Source: Fratercula arctica (Eukaryota > Chordata > Aves > Charadriiformes > Alcidae). Taken from it: a DNA stretch of 64,000 nucleotides. The notes under the pieces were generated by a model. It searched no databases. It was not told the origin of the DNA and was given only the letters and a program-made list of their open reading frames with translations. The stretch spans positions 48,527,207 to 48,591,206 of the forward strand of contig CANTUZ010000006.1 of the NCBI GenBank assembly GCA_947846985.1, written 5' to 3'. The translations under genes and the position numbers were made by a program. Below, in pieces: positions 1 to 11,900 of this stretch. The stretch's first letter is position 1, and every line of letters starts with the position of its first letter.

Positions 1-103
1 CTGCCCCATCCCTGGAGGGGTTCAAGGCCAGGCTGGACGGGGCTTGGAGCAACCTGGTCTGGTGGGAGGTGTCCCTGCCCAGGGCAGGGGGTGGCACTGG
101 ATG
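1..103 (+). mobile_element. CR1 LINE 3' fragment, cut by window edge
   Basis: The sequence reads as the CR1 3' region (CTGCCCCATCCCTGGAGGGG, then GGACGGGGCTTGGAGCAACC, then GTCCCTGCCCAGGGCAGGGG). It stops at about GGCACTGGATG and passes into unrelated sequence without the usual TCTTTAAGGTCCCTTCC segment and ATTCTATGA tail, so this copy is truncated at its 3' side. Its 5' side lies outside the window. It is very similar to the copies near 21.3 kb and 56.9 kb. Confidence 0.93.
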
Positions 104-2755
104 TGAATGTGAACAACTGTTTTGGTCATATGGTTTTATACAGTGACAAGGAACTTAGCTGTCCTGCTATAGCTGCACTGGTTGCCCAGCCCATATCCCA
201 AACGTGAGGGAAGGGAGAAATCATTACTGCAGAAGATAAAGGAAGCGATGATGGAAATATCAGATTATTTTTTTAATTACAGTGTAGTGTAATGTTGCTG
301 TTGACAAGGGCATTATAATCTCTTCTGCAAACAACTTTTGTCAGGGATTTATAACTCCGAAGAAATTTGTCTAGGCGTGAAACTTGGCATCATCTCATTT
401 AACAAAGTACTAAATTGTTGTCATATACACGTTAAAGGCTTGTATGTGTGGTGGGTGTTGATTTCCGCAGTAAGTGCAGCTATTTGCCCTTCAAAGAGGT
501 GACATTACATCTGCTTTGGGGATTTGCCTAGGGGCAAAAAGATTACAAGGATTTAAAGCAAACACCCTCTGTATAGAGGATACCGAGAAGAAAATCAAAG
601 TGAAAGAACCTTTAAAATGAGATTAGCCAACAAGGCTGGATTTCTGGTTTTGTGACTACACAAAGAAACCGCAATGCCTTTAGTACAGTTCCTGGGTAGA
701 GCGTGCCTTTTCAGTAATGAAGACTAAATGGCCCAAGAAGGCATTTGCTATGGGCAGCATGTGAACACTTGCCACTCTTCCTGCTGTGAATGAGCCTGCT
801 AATTGTCTCTGCTATTTAGGAACTGGATTAAACAACAACAGCACTGGTCTCACAAAGAATTTACTGTAATATATTCATATTGGTCTTTCCTTGTTGGTTT
901 CCTAAAATGTTTGTATAAGATGTTGTGGAGGTATTAGAGAGTGGCAGGGATACAGATGCACCTTTCATGTAGTCTGTTTTATGTAGTTTTCAGAGGCTTC
1001 ATTGATAAGGGATTGAAGCAGGAAAGCTATCACAAAAAAAGTTTCCGGTTGTTTCCTAACAAGATGTACCTATCAGGATGTAAATGCGTTATTTTTAAGA
1101 TCAAAGAATAGGTAGATAGTTTTGAAATGGGCTCATTAAAGCAGTAATGATCTGATAAAGCTGACTTTCCTGATTTCTGGTGTACAGTTAATTGAAAGGA
1201 TATTTAGCATTGATTTGATACCTCTCTACAAACGTTCTCCCCACAAGTAAGTGGAAGTATAGAAATGCACATCAACTTTATTGGTCTTATGCTTGGCTCT
1301 GTCCAGTATTCCAGAGTTTATGATCTCCTTTGCTGTCCCTACAGGATGGCTTTAAAGCTCACTTGGTGTGCATTCAGACTTCTGGCACTTTGCAGTCGCT
1401 CTTTTACCTTTATAATAAAACAAGTATTTAACAACAATTAAATGCTGAAACAGCTTGCTGGCAGACGGAATGGATTTTCTGTCTCCTGAAGTTTTCAAAA
1501 GTGTCTTTCAAAAATATGTACATTTTATGGTCTGTGTTATAGGGAAGACTGAACTAGAGTATCATAGTGATTTTTCTTGACTTCATGGTTTATCCATAGT
1601 TCTATTTTCTATTTTTTTTGTTATTCTCTGTGTGGTGTTTTCTTTATCTTTCTAATTCCTACCTAAAATACATTTAATACATAATCATGAAGTCACTTCT
1701 ACTTCCTTAACCATCCAAATACTAAATATAGAACTGGTGATATAGATTACATGGCACAAATTATTTGTGTGTTGAGAATCGGGAGGTGCCCTTCTAAAAT
1801 CAGTGTTGGCACAGTTAAATACACTGTGGGCCCTAATCTCAGATACTTAAGGTAAGTCGTGCTGTGTCCTTACACTCAAATAACGACCTTAGTGATAGCA
1901 GTAGAAAAAGTGAAGATGTTAAGTGGGGTTACTCTTGCATTCTTTGCGTTCTTTAACTAAAGCACATGTGTTGCTAAGAGGATCCCATACACCAAAGATG
2001 GGTCTCGAATATAAAACTGAATTGAATATTGATTTTTATTTTAGTTCATTCAGTTGTTTGGTTTTTTTTTTTCCTGGAGTGAGGTAACTGGTTTTGGTGC
2101 TTTGTATGAAAGTTGAATTGCAGCGATACTAAGCTGTGGAGTGTGGTTACTACTCATCTGTATTAACAATCATTTAAAGAAATTTCATAGGATTTTTTAT
2201 TATATGCTTATGTGTAGATTTAAATGGCCTTTATTAATACACTCCATTGAACAATAACATACATCTTTAAAATGTCATAAATGCAGAGATAGCTTAACTA
2301 CTGTGAATATGCAGTGGTCACCATTTATAAGCGCAGCAAGATTAACATTTGCCATGCATCGGCGTCTGAAAAACTGCCTTAATGCCTTTTCTATGGGTAA
2401 TATTGTAGTAATCTGTTAAGGGTTTGTTTATTTAGCTAAAGCTGTTTATTGTATGACTAGTAATTCTTGAGTCAAAATTATGTGTTTATGGAATACAGTA
2501 ATGATTTATTTTGTCCTTAAAGGACAAAACACTTGCCTTTAAATTAATTTCTATTAAAAAGCAGTATGAAATGGACTTGGAAAGATGAGGTTATTGGGCA
2601 GTTGTTGTTATCTACTTGTGACCTCCATCATTGATGTTTTGCAAATTAATCCCTCCACCAACAGAACAGGAGGAGACAGGGTGAAAGGGCAGATAAATAG
2701 TTTGAAAATTGGTTAGCTCAACTTTCCAAAGAATATTAATAAATCACTTGATGTC
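104..2755. other. Upstream NAALADL2 intron, no gene seen
   Basis: AT-rich unique sequence with no open frame resembling a known protein. It contains short T-runs and one 21 bp near-perfect palindrome at 2509-2529. Nothing else can be assigned. Confidence 0.7.
2509..2529. repeat. 21 bp palindrome
   Basis: TTTTGTCCTT and AAGGACAAAA are exact reverse complements around a single central A. Its function is unknown; by size it could be a chance hairpin in AT-rich intron. Confidence 0.8.
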
Positions 2756-2995
2756 CAGTTGGTGCTTGGTAAGAAGCTTGGTGCACCAGGGATCAGTTCT
2801 GGGGCTGATACTACTAAATATCTTCCTTAACAACCCGGCTGAGGAGGCAGTGAGCTCCCTTGAGAAATCTCAAGGTGATGCCTGGCTGTGGGGGAAGAGG
2901 TTGACCTGCTGGATTGTAGAGCTACACTCCAGATGGACCTTCACAAACCTGAGGGCTGGGCTAACAGAAAGTTCAGCCAGAATGGCTTTGCAGGC
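2756..2995 (+). mobile_element. Decayed CR1 LINE ORF2 fragment (reverse-transcriptase region)
   Basis: Part of the translation of the + strand reads HQGSVLGLILLNIFLNN, which matches the CR1-type reverse-transcriptase block (QGSVLGPVLFNIF..D). Further along, DNA phrases such as CTCCAGATGGACCTTCACA resemble the section of CR1 that follows the catalytic YADD-like motif, here carrying frame breaks and no recognisable FADD. It is an old, non-functional copy in the same orientation as the host gene. The 96-residue open frame across it (2709-2999) is a remnant, not a gene. Confidence 0.7.
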
Positions 2996-4550
2996 GTAAG
3001 CCGTTTGTTGACTTAACTGGAATTTAGAGACTAACATTTGTTATCATTATTTAAATAAATAATGCAGTTTTTCTCACTAATTGAAGATGCTTTAGTTTAG
3101 CTCACTCTAAACTCCATTGCTTCCACTTGATATAGAAAAATTTGGACTGTGGACAGAGCATGGATTTGCAAAGTATATGCAATAGCTACACTCGAAACAC
3201 GTACCTCAAGTATGGGCTCTCTTGACTGTTCCTAGACTGCCTGACAGTTATGGGCCAGGGATATTTATACGGCTGTACAAGGAAATAGGACCTGAAAATT
3301 GGTATTATATAGAGGAAGACAGTCTGTCAGTGGACAATAGACTGTTTCATTATATCAGTGCTTTCTAACGGTTTGCTCTCTTCAGAGAGCTTCAAAAAGC
3401 TAAATTCTACTTTGCCATTAGAGTAGGTTCATCTATTATGTGCCCTCAATAATGTTATCTGGAAGTAAGTCTGAGAGAAAGAAAATGCCTTAAAATGTAG
3501 AACTGTGGGGATAATGTAGTGTTGTAGGTGTCAGTCTGATATCCATCACTGTGAGAGGTTTCATATCTTCATCTTCATTTTATTCTAATTGATGAGCGAG
3601 CCTGATGTTTGAAAAGCCCTAAATTACAGATGCTTATGTGATGGAGTAGTTATTGTCAAGGTATGGAGGGAAATGGCACCCTATTGTTGCAGTCTGTTAA
3701 AAATGATTTGTTGAAAATTGACTTTGAATGTTTGTACTGGAGGTCAGAGTTCCCTTTAGAGGGCTCATACTTCCATAGAACTATCTAGAAGCGCCGCAGA
3801 TATGCCTTGCTATTAAAGGAATGATTTTGATATAAATACTTACCTGGCAGTGCTTTTGATTCATTAAAATGGCAAAAATAAGTGGAGCAAAACAGTTGGG
3901 ACAATTTCTAAGTAAATTCATCAGTCATTCAGGAACTATGCATTTAAAATACCTCTAAATAATAGAATGCTCCATCTAAATGGAAGACTTTTATTGATAT
4001 GTAAGTACAGTGTCACCCTGAAATTTCTTTTTTAACTTACCTTTTCCTTGTGTTTAGAATCAGATCAGACAAGTTATATTATTTCTACATTTTCGACTTT
4101 ATTTTAACAGCATTGTTTTGTATGGTGTGTGAAATGAAATTGATACACACAGTTGTTAAGTTTTCAAATTACTTTCAGGTAGCAAATAATTGTTTTGGAA
4201 ACTCTGTGCCTTTGCTAATTTTTTCAATATTATCTGTGGGACTGATAAAATAATAGGGTAACTCTTGTGTTTTGCCATTGTCACTTGAAAAATCCCCTTT
4301 ATTCATGTTCTTACAATATATTATAATCCTTTAAATATCTTCTTTCCCCTCTGACGACGTTCATGGGATGGCTCATCCTATAAAAGAAGACAGAACGATG
4401 GAAAGAGAGAGAGAAATAGTGAGATCCCATTTTTTGCTTTTTATTAGATATGTTTGGTTCTCCCAGGTTTGCAAAGAATAAGTAAATTATTTATGTAGAC
4501 ATAAGGAAACAAACATTTATTTATTATTTTTTAAAATTTTGTTTTAATAG
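2996..4550. other. Upstream NAALADL2 intron, no gene seen
   Basis: AT-rich intronic sequence leading to the acceptor of the first visible exon. A short frame at 4050-4253 is hydrophobic but has no recognised homology. No repeat family was recognised. Confidence 0.7.
4541..4550 (+). other. 3' splice site before first NAALADL2 exon
   Basis: A T-rich tract (from about 4517) ends in TTTTAATAG, immediately before the open frame leading into the conserved KK-Met segment. It is a moderately strong acceptor with a T-dominated rather than C-rich tract. Confidence 0.85.
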
Positions 4551-5052
4551 AGAAAAAGATGGCCTATCACAAAGTGAATGCAGACCAGAGAGCACAGGGG
4601 CACTCTCCGTACCTTGACAACGATGAGCTCCAAGCCACAGCGCTGGAACTGGAATGGGATATGGAAAAAGAGCTGGAGGAGCCTGGCTTTGACCATTTCC
4701 GACTGAGCGGTGTGGTCCAGCATCACCTGGGAAACTCACAGAACCCTGACCTTGATCTCGAGCCCATCCAACCATCATCTTCTCCAAAGGGAAGGTTCCA
4801 GCGGCTTCAGGAAGACCCCGACTACATCTCACACTATACGAGACAAGCACCAAAGAGCAACCGCTGCAATTTTTTTCAGTTACTGAAAGTATTTTGCACT
4901 GCTTTGATTTTATTTATTTTTGGAATTGTGATAGGATATTATGCACGCAAGAAATGCCCTTCTCCCCCAACGTCTCAAGAACCAAATAACCTTCAAATCT
5001 ACCATGAAATTCTCAAGGAAATCAAAGCTGAAAATATTCAACGGATTTACAG
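4551..5052 (+). CDS. NAALADL2: NAALADL2 coding exon: N-terminal cytoplasmic tail, transmembrane helix and stalk (partial gene)
   Basis: The frame that includes the ATG at 4559 encodes 165 residues up to the splice donor. By memory of the human protein the match is strong and colinear: MAYHKVNADQRAQGHS at the start, LQATALELEWDMEKELEE (about 25-41), SPKGRFQRLQED (75-86), and APKSNRCNF (97-105) just before the membrane. Residues about 111-128 form one hydrophobic helix (VFCTALILFIFGIVIGYY) followed by RKK, giving the single-pass type II layout of the glutamate carboxypeptidase II-like family: N-terminus in the cytosol, rest outside. Residues 133 onward are the stalk. The exon opens after TTTTAATAG (acceptor) and closes at TTTACAG|GTATGT (donor), in phase 2. 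Bases 4551-4558 are open in frame (xAG AAA AAG ATG). Human NAALADL2 has a short leader ending in GKK before this Met, so the true start is probably in an upstream exon, with 4559 a possible alternative start. The family is M28-peptidase-like, but NAALADL2 is generally regarded as lacking the full zinc-site set; those residues are not in this window. Confidence 0.95.
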
Positions 5053-5058
5053 GTATGT
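5053..5058 (+). other. 5' splice site of the 46.7 kb NAALADL2 intron
   Basis: The context ACAG|GTATGT fits the GTRNGT donor consensus. The frame stays open for eight more codons before a stop (YVPSCAFV), and this tail does not resemble the family, which supports splicing here. Confidence 0.92.
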
Positions 5059-5662
5059 ACCTTCATGTGCTTTTGTCTAAATGCAGAGTGCCAATTTTAA
5101 GACTTCTTGTGATTTCTTTTATGTGGAATCTTATTTGCAAACCTTGACTTTTTCTTCATGTTCAGTTTTCTCATAACTCTTGGGAAGCTTTCATAAACCT
5201 ATAGGAAACTAGAGTAGTCTTTAACAATGTGGATTTGGGTTAGTCATTATAATTTTTGCTCTAATAACACTCTGTTGCTAAATATATTAAAATTATCTTT
5301 AATGTACACGGATCAAAAACCATAGATAATTCAAAGTGAATAGAAATATAGACAATAGACCAGCTGTCCTAGACCCAGTCAATTGTCAAATAACTTTGTG
5401 AAAAAGCAAGATTTTAGATGGTGTTCGGTAATATTTGTTACTTTAAGAAATCCCCATGTAGTATCTTGCAAATAAACGAATCCTGGCTTTTGTTTTTCAA
5501 CCTAAACAGTGAAGTAAGCCTTTAGTCTGCATGGGTGGGTTTAGGAGGGGAAAAATTGATCTCTGAAAGACTGTGATTTTTTTTTTTTTTCTCTTTAGTA
5601 CATGTTTTATGACTATAAAATGTTCTAAAATATCTACTGACTGAGTTTGGTTTTTGGTCTGC

Positions 5663-5679
5663 TTTTTTTTTTTTTTTTT
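5663..5679. repeat. T homopolymer (17 nt)
   Basis: Seventeen consecutive T on the + strand. A second run of 14 T lies at 5577-5590. Confidence 0.95.
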
Positions 5680-8600
5680 CATTGTGGAATCTTTTCACTG
5701 CTTTGAAAGTTTCTATAACACATTTGTGTCGGAGTATAATCACTTTTCTGTAGCAGTGAATGTGGAAGAAACTAGGTTTTCCTGCCAACTTTTGAAAGTT
5801 ATTTCTATATGGAGCGGGCAAACGAGCTTCTTTCTGGCTTCTGGAACTGCAAGTTCCTTTTTATGGTAAAGGAAACGCATTGCAGATTTTTTTGAACTGT
5901 AGCTGTTCAGTAGCAGCAGAACTTACATACACTACCTGAGGCTGGAAAGGATTGTTGTCATGGACATCCAAAGAGTTGTTCTTGAGTAAATCAGAAATAC
6001 ACTGAAAGCAACCAAAGGAGTCTTCTATCATAATTTGTCTTTTATTATGTTTGCTAAAGCAAGCCTAAAATCCTGAAGCAGTTAGTACCATGTTTTGAGC
6101 CAACACTGTTACTAAATTCAAGGGAAAAAACTATGTATGAACGTTTTAATGTCAGTTTTCATGCGCGGAACTGACACTACTATATACAAATCTGATTTCT
6201 TTCATAATGGGAAAGGGTATAGGTGATGAAAAATGTAGACTCTGGTAAAAAATTAACCTCTTTGTCTTCTCAGATAGTAAATTGAACCAAATTCTGTCAT
6301 TAGGCTTAGTCATGAACAAAGTATTGGAATAAGGTAGGCCCTACTGATAGGGTATTACACAAATTACAGCAAATTGCAGAGAACTCTGTCAGTCTCAGGA
6401 TAATTCTCCAATTCTTTGTCTTCAGGGACTGGGAATCACTTGCCATTTTATTATATCAAAGAGTGGTTTAAAAACATCCCTCTTCAAACTCTTCATCACT
6501 TCACAAAGTATTTCAGCTAGGTATTCGGATATTAGTGAGAATGTGGACTTCAGGTAAAAGGAATTACATGAATACTTTGTAATTTAAAAATCTTACATAG
6601 TTGCTATCCTTTAATTAACATAATTCTTAGCATTTGGTAACTTGGTAATTTTTTTTCTACCTAATAGCATGATTTCAACAAATGTAATCAAGTATTAATT
6701 CAGCTACCTATCAATTCTATATATTAATATATGATCAATGGTTTTAGTATACTGCATTACTGACGAGGTTTTTCTTAACCTGACATTTTGATCTGAGACA
6801 GCTTTTATCCCATGTTGTGTTGAGTTGCTTTCCCTCAACATCTGTTTGGCAAGAGTCAGAGCTGCTGCAATGAAACCCGCGTCTATGTAGCCTCACAAAT
6901 AGAGAACACGCAACATATGTTGCTTGGGAAAAAAAAAGCCCAAACCTGACAAAATCAATATTTGCTATTGTAAGACTTCTTTCAATATAATATACTTTGA
7001 GTTACTATGAGTAAGTGGCAGCTGCTTAGCTTGCAATTTCTAAGTGTTACTGAGAATGACGTTAATTTAATTTTCTTCGTTTACTGCTTAGATCAGGCTC
7101 AATAATGGTAAGGGATTTTGCTAACAGTTCTGATAAAGGACTTAGAAGAAAAACGTATAAAAGACACAGCAGTGCCAGTCATATCGCCCAAGCAGACATC
7201 ACTTTAATGTGCTTGGAGGTCTGGTGTGGGAACTCCCTGTTGGGATGAAATCTGCTCAGGCAGATGAAGCTTTGAGGATTGGGGGCCTCTGGACTTCTAA
7301 AGCGGTTGTGGAAGTGCACAGGGGCACTTGCGTTGATTTTGCTGTGATTTGGACTGGATTCTGTGCGAGTTGAAGGAAGCCTCTCTGCCAATCTGCGTTA
7401 GGAATGGAGGATCATGTAGGATAACAGCAGTTTGTCTGCACGGTTCGCTGAAATGGGAGATGCAGGCGTTCCTGTCCACCTTCTCCAGTGGAGGCTCTTG
7501 GTAGGAGCTCGTGTGCCGGTCTTCTGTTGGTCCTTTACTGGTCATCTACATCAGCCAGGTCCACGTTACTCATTTTTCCCGGTACATGTACTAGGAGTGA
7601 GTAGGTAAGAAAAGTCAATGTTGGCTTTTATTCCTTCAACTTGGCACCTTGCTTCCCATAAAACATCAAGGCTACAGAAACTCAGTGCAGTTTAGCATGG
7701 TTGTAATTACTGGCCTTGGCCAAGTTGCCTAATTAATAATAAAGTGTAAGTAAAGATTATCTCTGTAAGCGTTTTTGAAACCCCACCCCCTGTAGGGAAG
7801 TGCTTACAATGTTGACGATAAAAAGTAGAAATTGGTTTTCTTCTGATGTTTCAGAGATTTCAAGAGGACGTAGGTTGTCAGAGGTGCCTGAGAAAGGGGG
7901 AAAAGGATCACCACAAAAAACATGAAGAGTTTGCCTTACCCTGCACTTTGTGTTTTACATGCTGGCAAAAATTAGGACAAATATTGCTAACAATATTCAA
8001 TCAGTAAATCCTACATTTTAGGAGTGTGAATACTAAATTTGCTCATATAAATATTCGTTAGAGAAGCAACCTGCTCCATAGTACGGGCAGAGTCAGAACT
8101 GGTAAAAAAAGACCTAATTCTGCAAACATCACTGAGCTGATAGGAATCTAGTAGTATTCTGTCTGTGCCATGAATATGACTTCTCTTCAGTTTTCTTTTG
8201 GAAGATATTTGGAAAGGTTTTAGTTCAAGTCTGGTGTAACTTAGCTCCCACAAGCCTTCAGGGTGAACATAAAAAGGGCATAAATCCCACATCCAAAAGA
8301 GACCAGGTGGAAGTCAAGATACAGAATACCTCAGGCACTGTTTAAAATTATATCCGTAACCAGCAGAATGTACCAGGACAACACAGATGGACAAAACTGG
8401 TAAAATTTGTAGGCTGGACGTAGGCTATCTCCTGGGACAGCGAGGTTGAGACTCCATGGCAAGACTGAGTTCTCGGAGCCCTTTTAGAGCGAGCGTGCCA
8501 AGAGGGCATAGCTGGAAAGAAGTCATCTGTGCTCGGAGTCCGCGGTCTTGCTCCCTGTGGAATGTGTCCGCAGCTCCGCAATATGATCGTTAGAATAGGA

Positions 8601-8958
8601 ACTAAGTCCTGTTTTCAAACGTGATGAATGCGTTTAGATGTGGAAGTCTCTACAGTTCGTAATAAATGCTTAAAGTCATAAGAGGTAGACTTTCAAAAAT
8701 ACAGAAACACCCAACAATTTTGCTAAGCACACTGTTGAACTCTCAAAAGTAAACGAGCCCAATATTCAATGAAAACTGATGGTTTTTAAGCTACTTATTA
8801 AAACGGTATTCAGTTTTCTAAAATCACTTTAAGTGCATTTGAAAATTCATCTGTTTTTTACTTCTTGCTGCGTATAAGAAGGGGGGTGCTAAAGACGTAT
8901 ATCTTTATCCTGTTGTTGCGCATCTGCTAGATGCAGGTTAGCTATGCAATAAGTAGAA

Positions 8959-8981
8959 TTTTTTTTTTTTTTTTTTTTTTT
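8959..8981. repeat. T homopolymer (23 nt)
   Basis: Uninterrupted T-run. The adjoining sequence, read on the minus strand, does not resemble a known processed gene copy. Confidence 0.95.
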
Positions 8982-11900
8982 CCTTCCCCAAATGAAAGAC
9001 GAGTGTGCCGTTTGTGCTGTGTAGTGTTCCCTCTGCCTCCTGGCTGATTTTTTTCCTTGCTGTACCTTCAGGACAAGACAAGGGAAAAAATCTGAGACAC
9101 CTCGGTCTGGAGTTAGAGGGAGCATTGTCACTGACTTCAAGGTTACTGTCACCAACCGCCACGGTTTTGGTCATCATATATGTCGCTAAGCTTTTATGTT
9201 TTAGAATAGTAAACAGTTGAGTTTTGTGCAAAATGAACTTTGAGTGTTTTCAGTTAAGGTTTGGGTTGAATACTGTTCACAAAATCTAGAGGGACGAGGT
9301 AATGAAAGCACAAAAAGTAGCAAAAATACAGTCTCTTTAAAGACCTATAATATTGTAATAACTACTGCTCTCCAATTTGTCATCTTTTTCTTGAAGAAAA
9401 TACATTGTGTTGCATGTTTAACAGTGCAGAGCATTTCAATAGGGGAAATTTGAAAGATGGTATTTTTATTTTATATGAAATTATTCCAAATTTGCCTTTC
9501 CAAAACCAGGTAAAAATTAAACAGTCCTAATTTGTTCTGAGAACTTGGGGCCATCGTATTTATTTTATAGGAAGTTATAATTTTGAGGTTGGCTTCTGTA
9601 AATTAAACTGCTAAACAAAGATTCATCTTGAATAGTAAGTGTAAAGAAAAATGGACAGTTGCATTGATGTCGATGATAATTCTAGCTATGCCTTATTTAT
9701 CAGAATAGTTAATTCTCTCAAACTCTATTTTTAAAATTCTAATACTCTTGTATGGTTGTTGAAAGGAATTACACAGTATGTCTTGGTTACTGTCGGATTC
9801 ACAGTCCTCTTGGATACATTTTTCCATGATTAAGACTGGGGAGCCACAGACAGAAGAGTCTTTGCTTTGCTCTTCATCCAGTCTATGGAGCAGCTCCTAC
9901 ATTTCAGCTCCGCTTTTCATCTTGTATATTCTCACTCAGATTCTTTCTTTACTATTGGTTTTTCACCCCTTCAAGCTGTAGGGAGGTTTAAATCCCTTTG
10001 TAATACGTCTCGTTGTAACTATCTGTCCTTTGGAGGCATATCTGTTCCTTCTTCCAGCTGGTAATATCACCTGCAGAATCTCACAAATCCATCTCTGGCA
10101 AGAATTGATTTGTCACTGGTGCCTGGTGCCATCCATAACTTAAGCTTAATTCTTCAAAGGGCTTTGGGAGAGTAGACAGCAACTGCTCTCCTGTGCGGTT
10201 GTGGCCAAAGAAAGAAAAGTGCCTACGCAGTGAGAAAAGGACTTGTTTTTTCTGAAAGTGAAGTGAGAAACTTCCATACCCAAGTGTTTCTTGTTCCTGA
10301 TCAGTTGTAATCAGTACCCTTAAAAACCTGCAGCTTCACACCTTTTTGTTGGGTCAAGCCTGTGAAACACAGACCTAGCAAGCAAAGAGAGCTCCTTTGG
10401 AACTTCGTGGAAGATTTTGGTTCCGGAGATTTGGACTGAATAAAATTTACAGGCTGCTGCTTGGCAAAATTGACTTTGCTGTCCCAGGAGTGAGAAATCA
10501 GGGCAGGAGCAGAGCCTCTTGTTCCAAAGGAAGGGTATGAGGAGAGACAGGAGAGCTCTGGTGACTGCTTCTCTTAGGAAAGACCTGCTTTGTCCCTACT
10601 CTTGTTAACATCCTCTGTTAATTAATAGCTACATGCTGACCTCTATATGGCTGATGGCAGCAGTCTGCTGGCCTAGACCACTGCTCACTGCTGCTCTGAG
10701 CACTGCTCTTTGTGTCCTCTGTACGCAAGCGAATTCTGGTTTTCGTCGTGCCAACAGTTGAAAAATACATTGCAAAAAGGAAATCTCCGTGGGAACTCAT
10801 CCTATTCCCTCCTCTGTATCAATCTCAGATGTTTATTGTGTTGCCACAGAAAATGCAAGTGTTAAATATGGTTTGACTGAGTCTGAAGTCCTGCCTACTA
10901 CATCTTTAGAAATGGATGTTGGCACTTTCCTGGGTAAGCGGGAGCTAAGCGAGCTCTCTAGGTTTATTTCATTCCCACACTCTGGGTAATCACTTGGGAT
11001 TCTCTTTATTCACATGATAATTTTGAATGTGTATTTATAAGTACAAAGCCCCTTTTGAAAGGAGATAAGAGTAATGTCAAACAAGTGAAACGTTCCCCCT
11101 TATCCTCCTGCTGCCTCCCCAGCGCAGAATGGCTCTGAGAGCATGGGGAGGTGTCTTTTGTGGAAGAAAGATGGCCCGCATGACCCGAGCGGTGCCTGTG
11201 GAACAGCGGCTTGATAAATTTAGGCTCCAGATACCCACTTATGTCAAATACATATTTTATTTTTTTTTTTTAAACCAAAAAAATAGGTTATATCTGTACT
11301 TCAGAGGTGTTAATAGAAAGGCTTGCCGTTTTTATAGTTTTCTTTGGTTTCATTCAATTTGCCTCTTTTTTCTTTTTCTTTTTTTTCTTTTTTTAAATAT
11401 GCCAAACATAGCACACTCATTTTTTTTTTAGTTTTTGTAGAAGAAAGAATCAAATTGATATAATGCTTGACAAGGAGGTGTAAGTTTGTTCTTCTTAGGG
11501 TCAGTTACAGCATGTGCTTATGAAAATCCTCTTCCTTTTTGAAGAAATGTCTTAGCTTATGCTTTACTTACCGTTATAAGGACATGTTTCCAGTCCACCA
11601 TGTGGTTCACTGAGAACAATTTTTCCTTTCAGTTGATTTTTTTAATGGTAACCATAAAAATATATTGATTTTTAGATGTTTGATTTGGGAAATCATTTAC
11701 AGTAAAGTCTGATTTTTTTTTTTTTTGTGTTATAACCATGTCCTTTGTAAATGAAGTACACAGTGTTGCCTTAAAATATTTTTTCTAAGCAATACATCAG
11801 TGTGATATAGTAATGAATTAGATCCAATAAGCTGTATATTCACATCAGCATAATAAGCAATGACTCTCTTGATAAATTTCCTTATCTGAGGCAGCCCACA

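Noticed and set aside
4524..4853. 109-residue frame antisense to the first NAALADL2 exon
   Set aside because: Shadow of the coding exon on the opposite strand.
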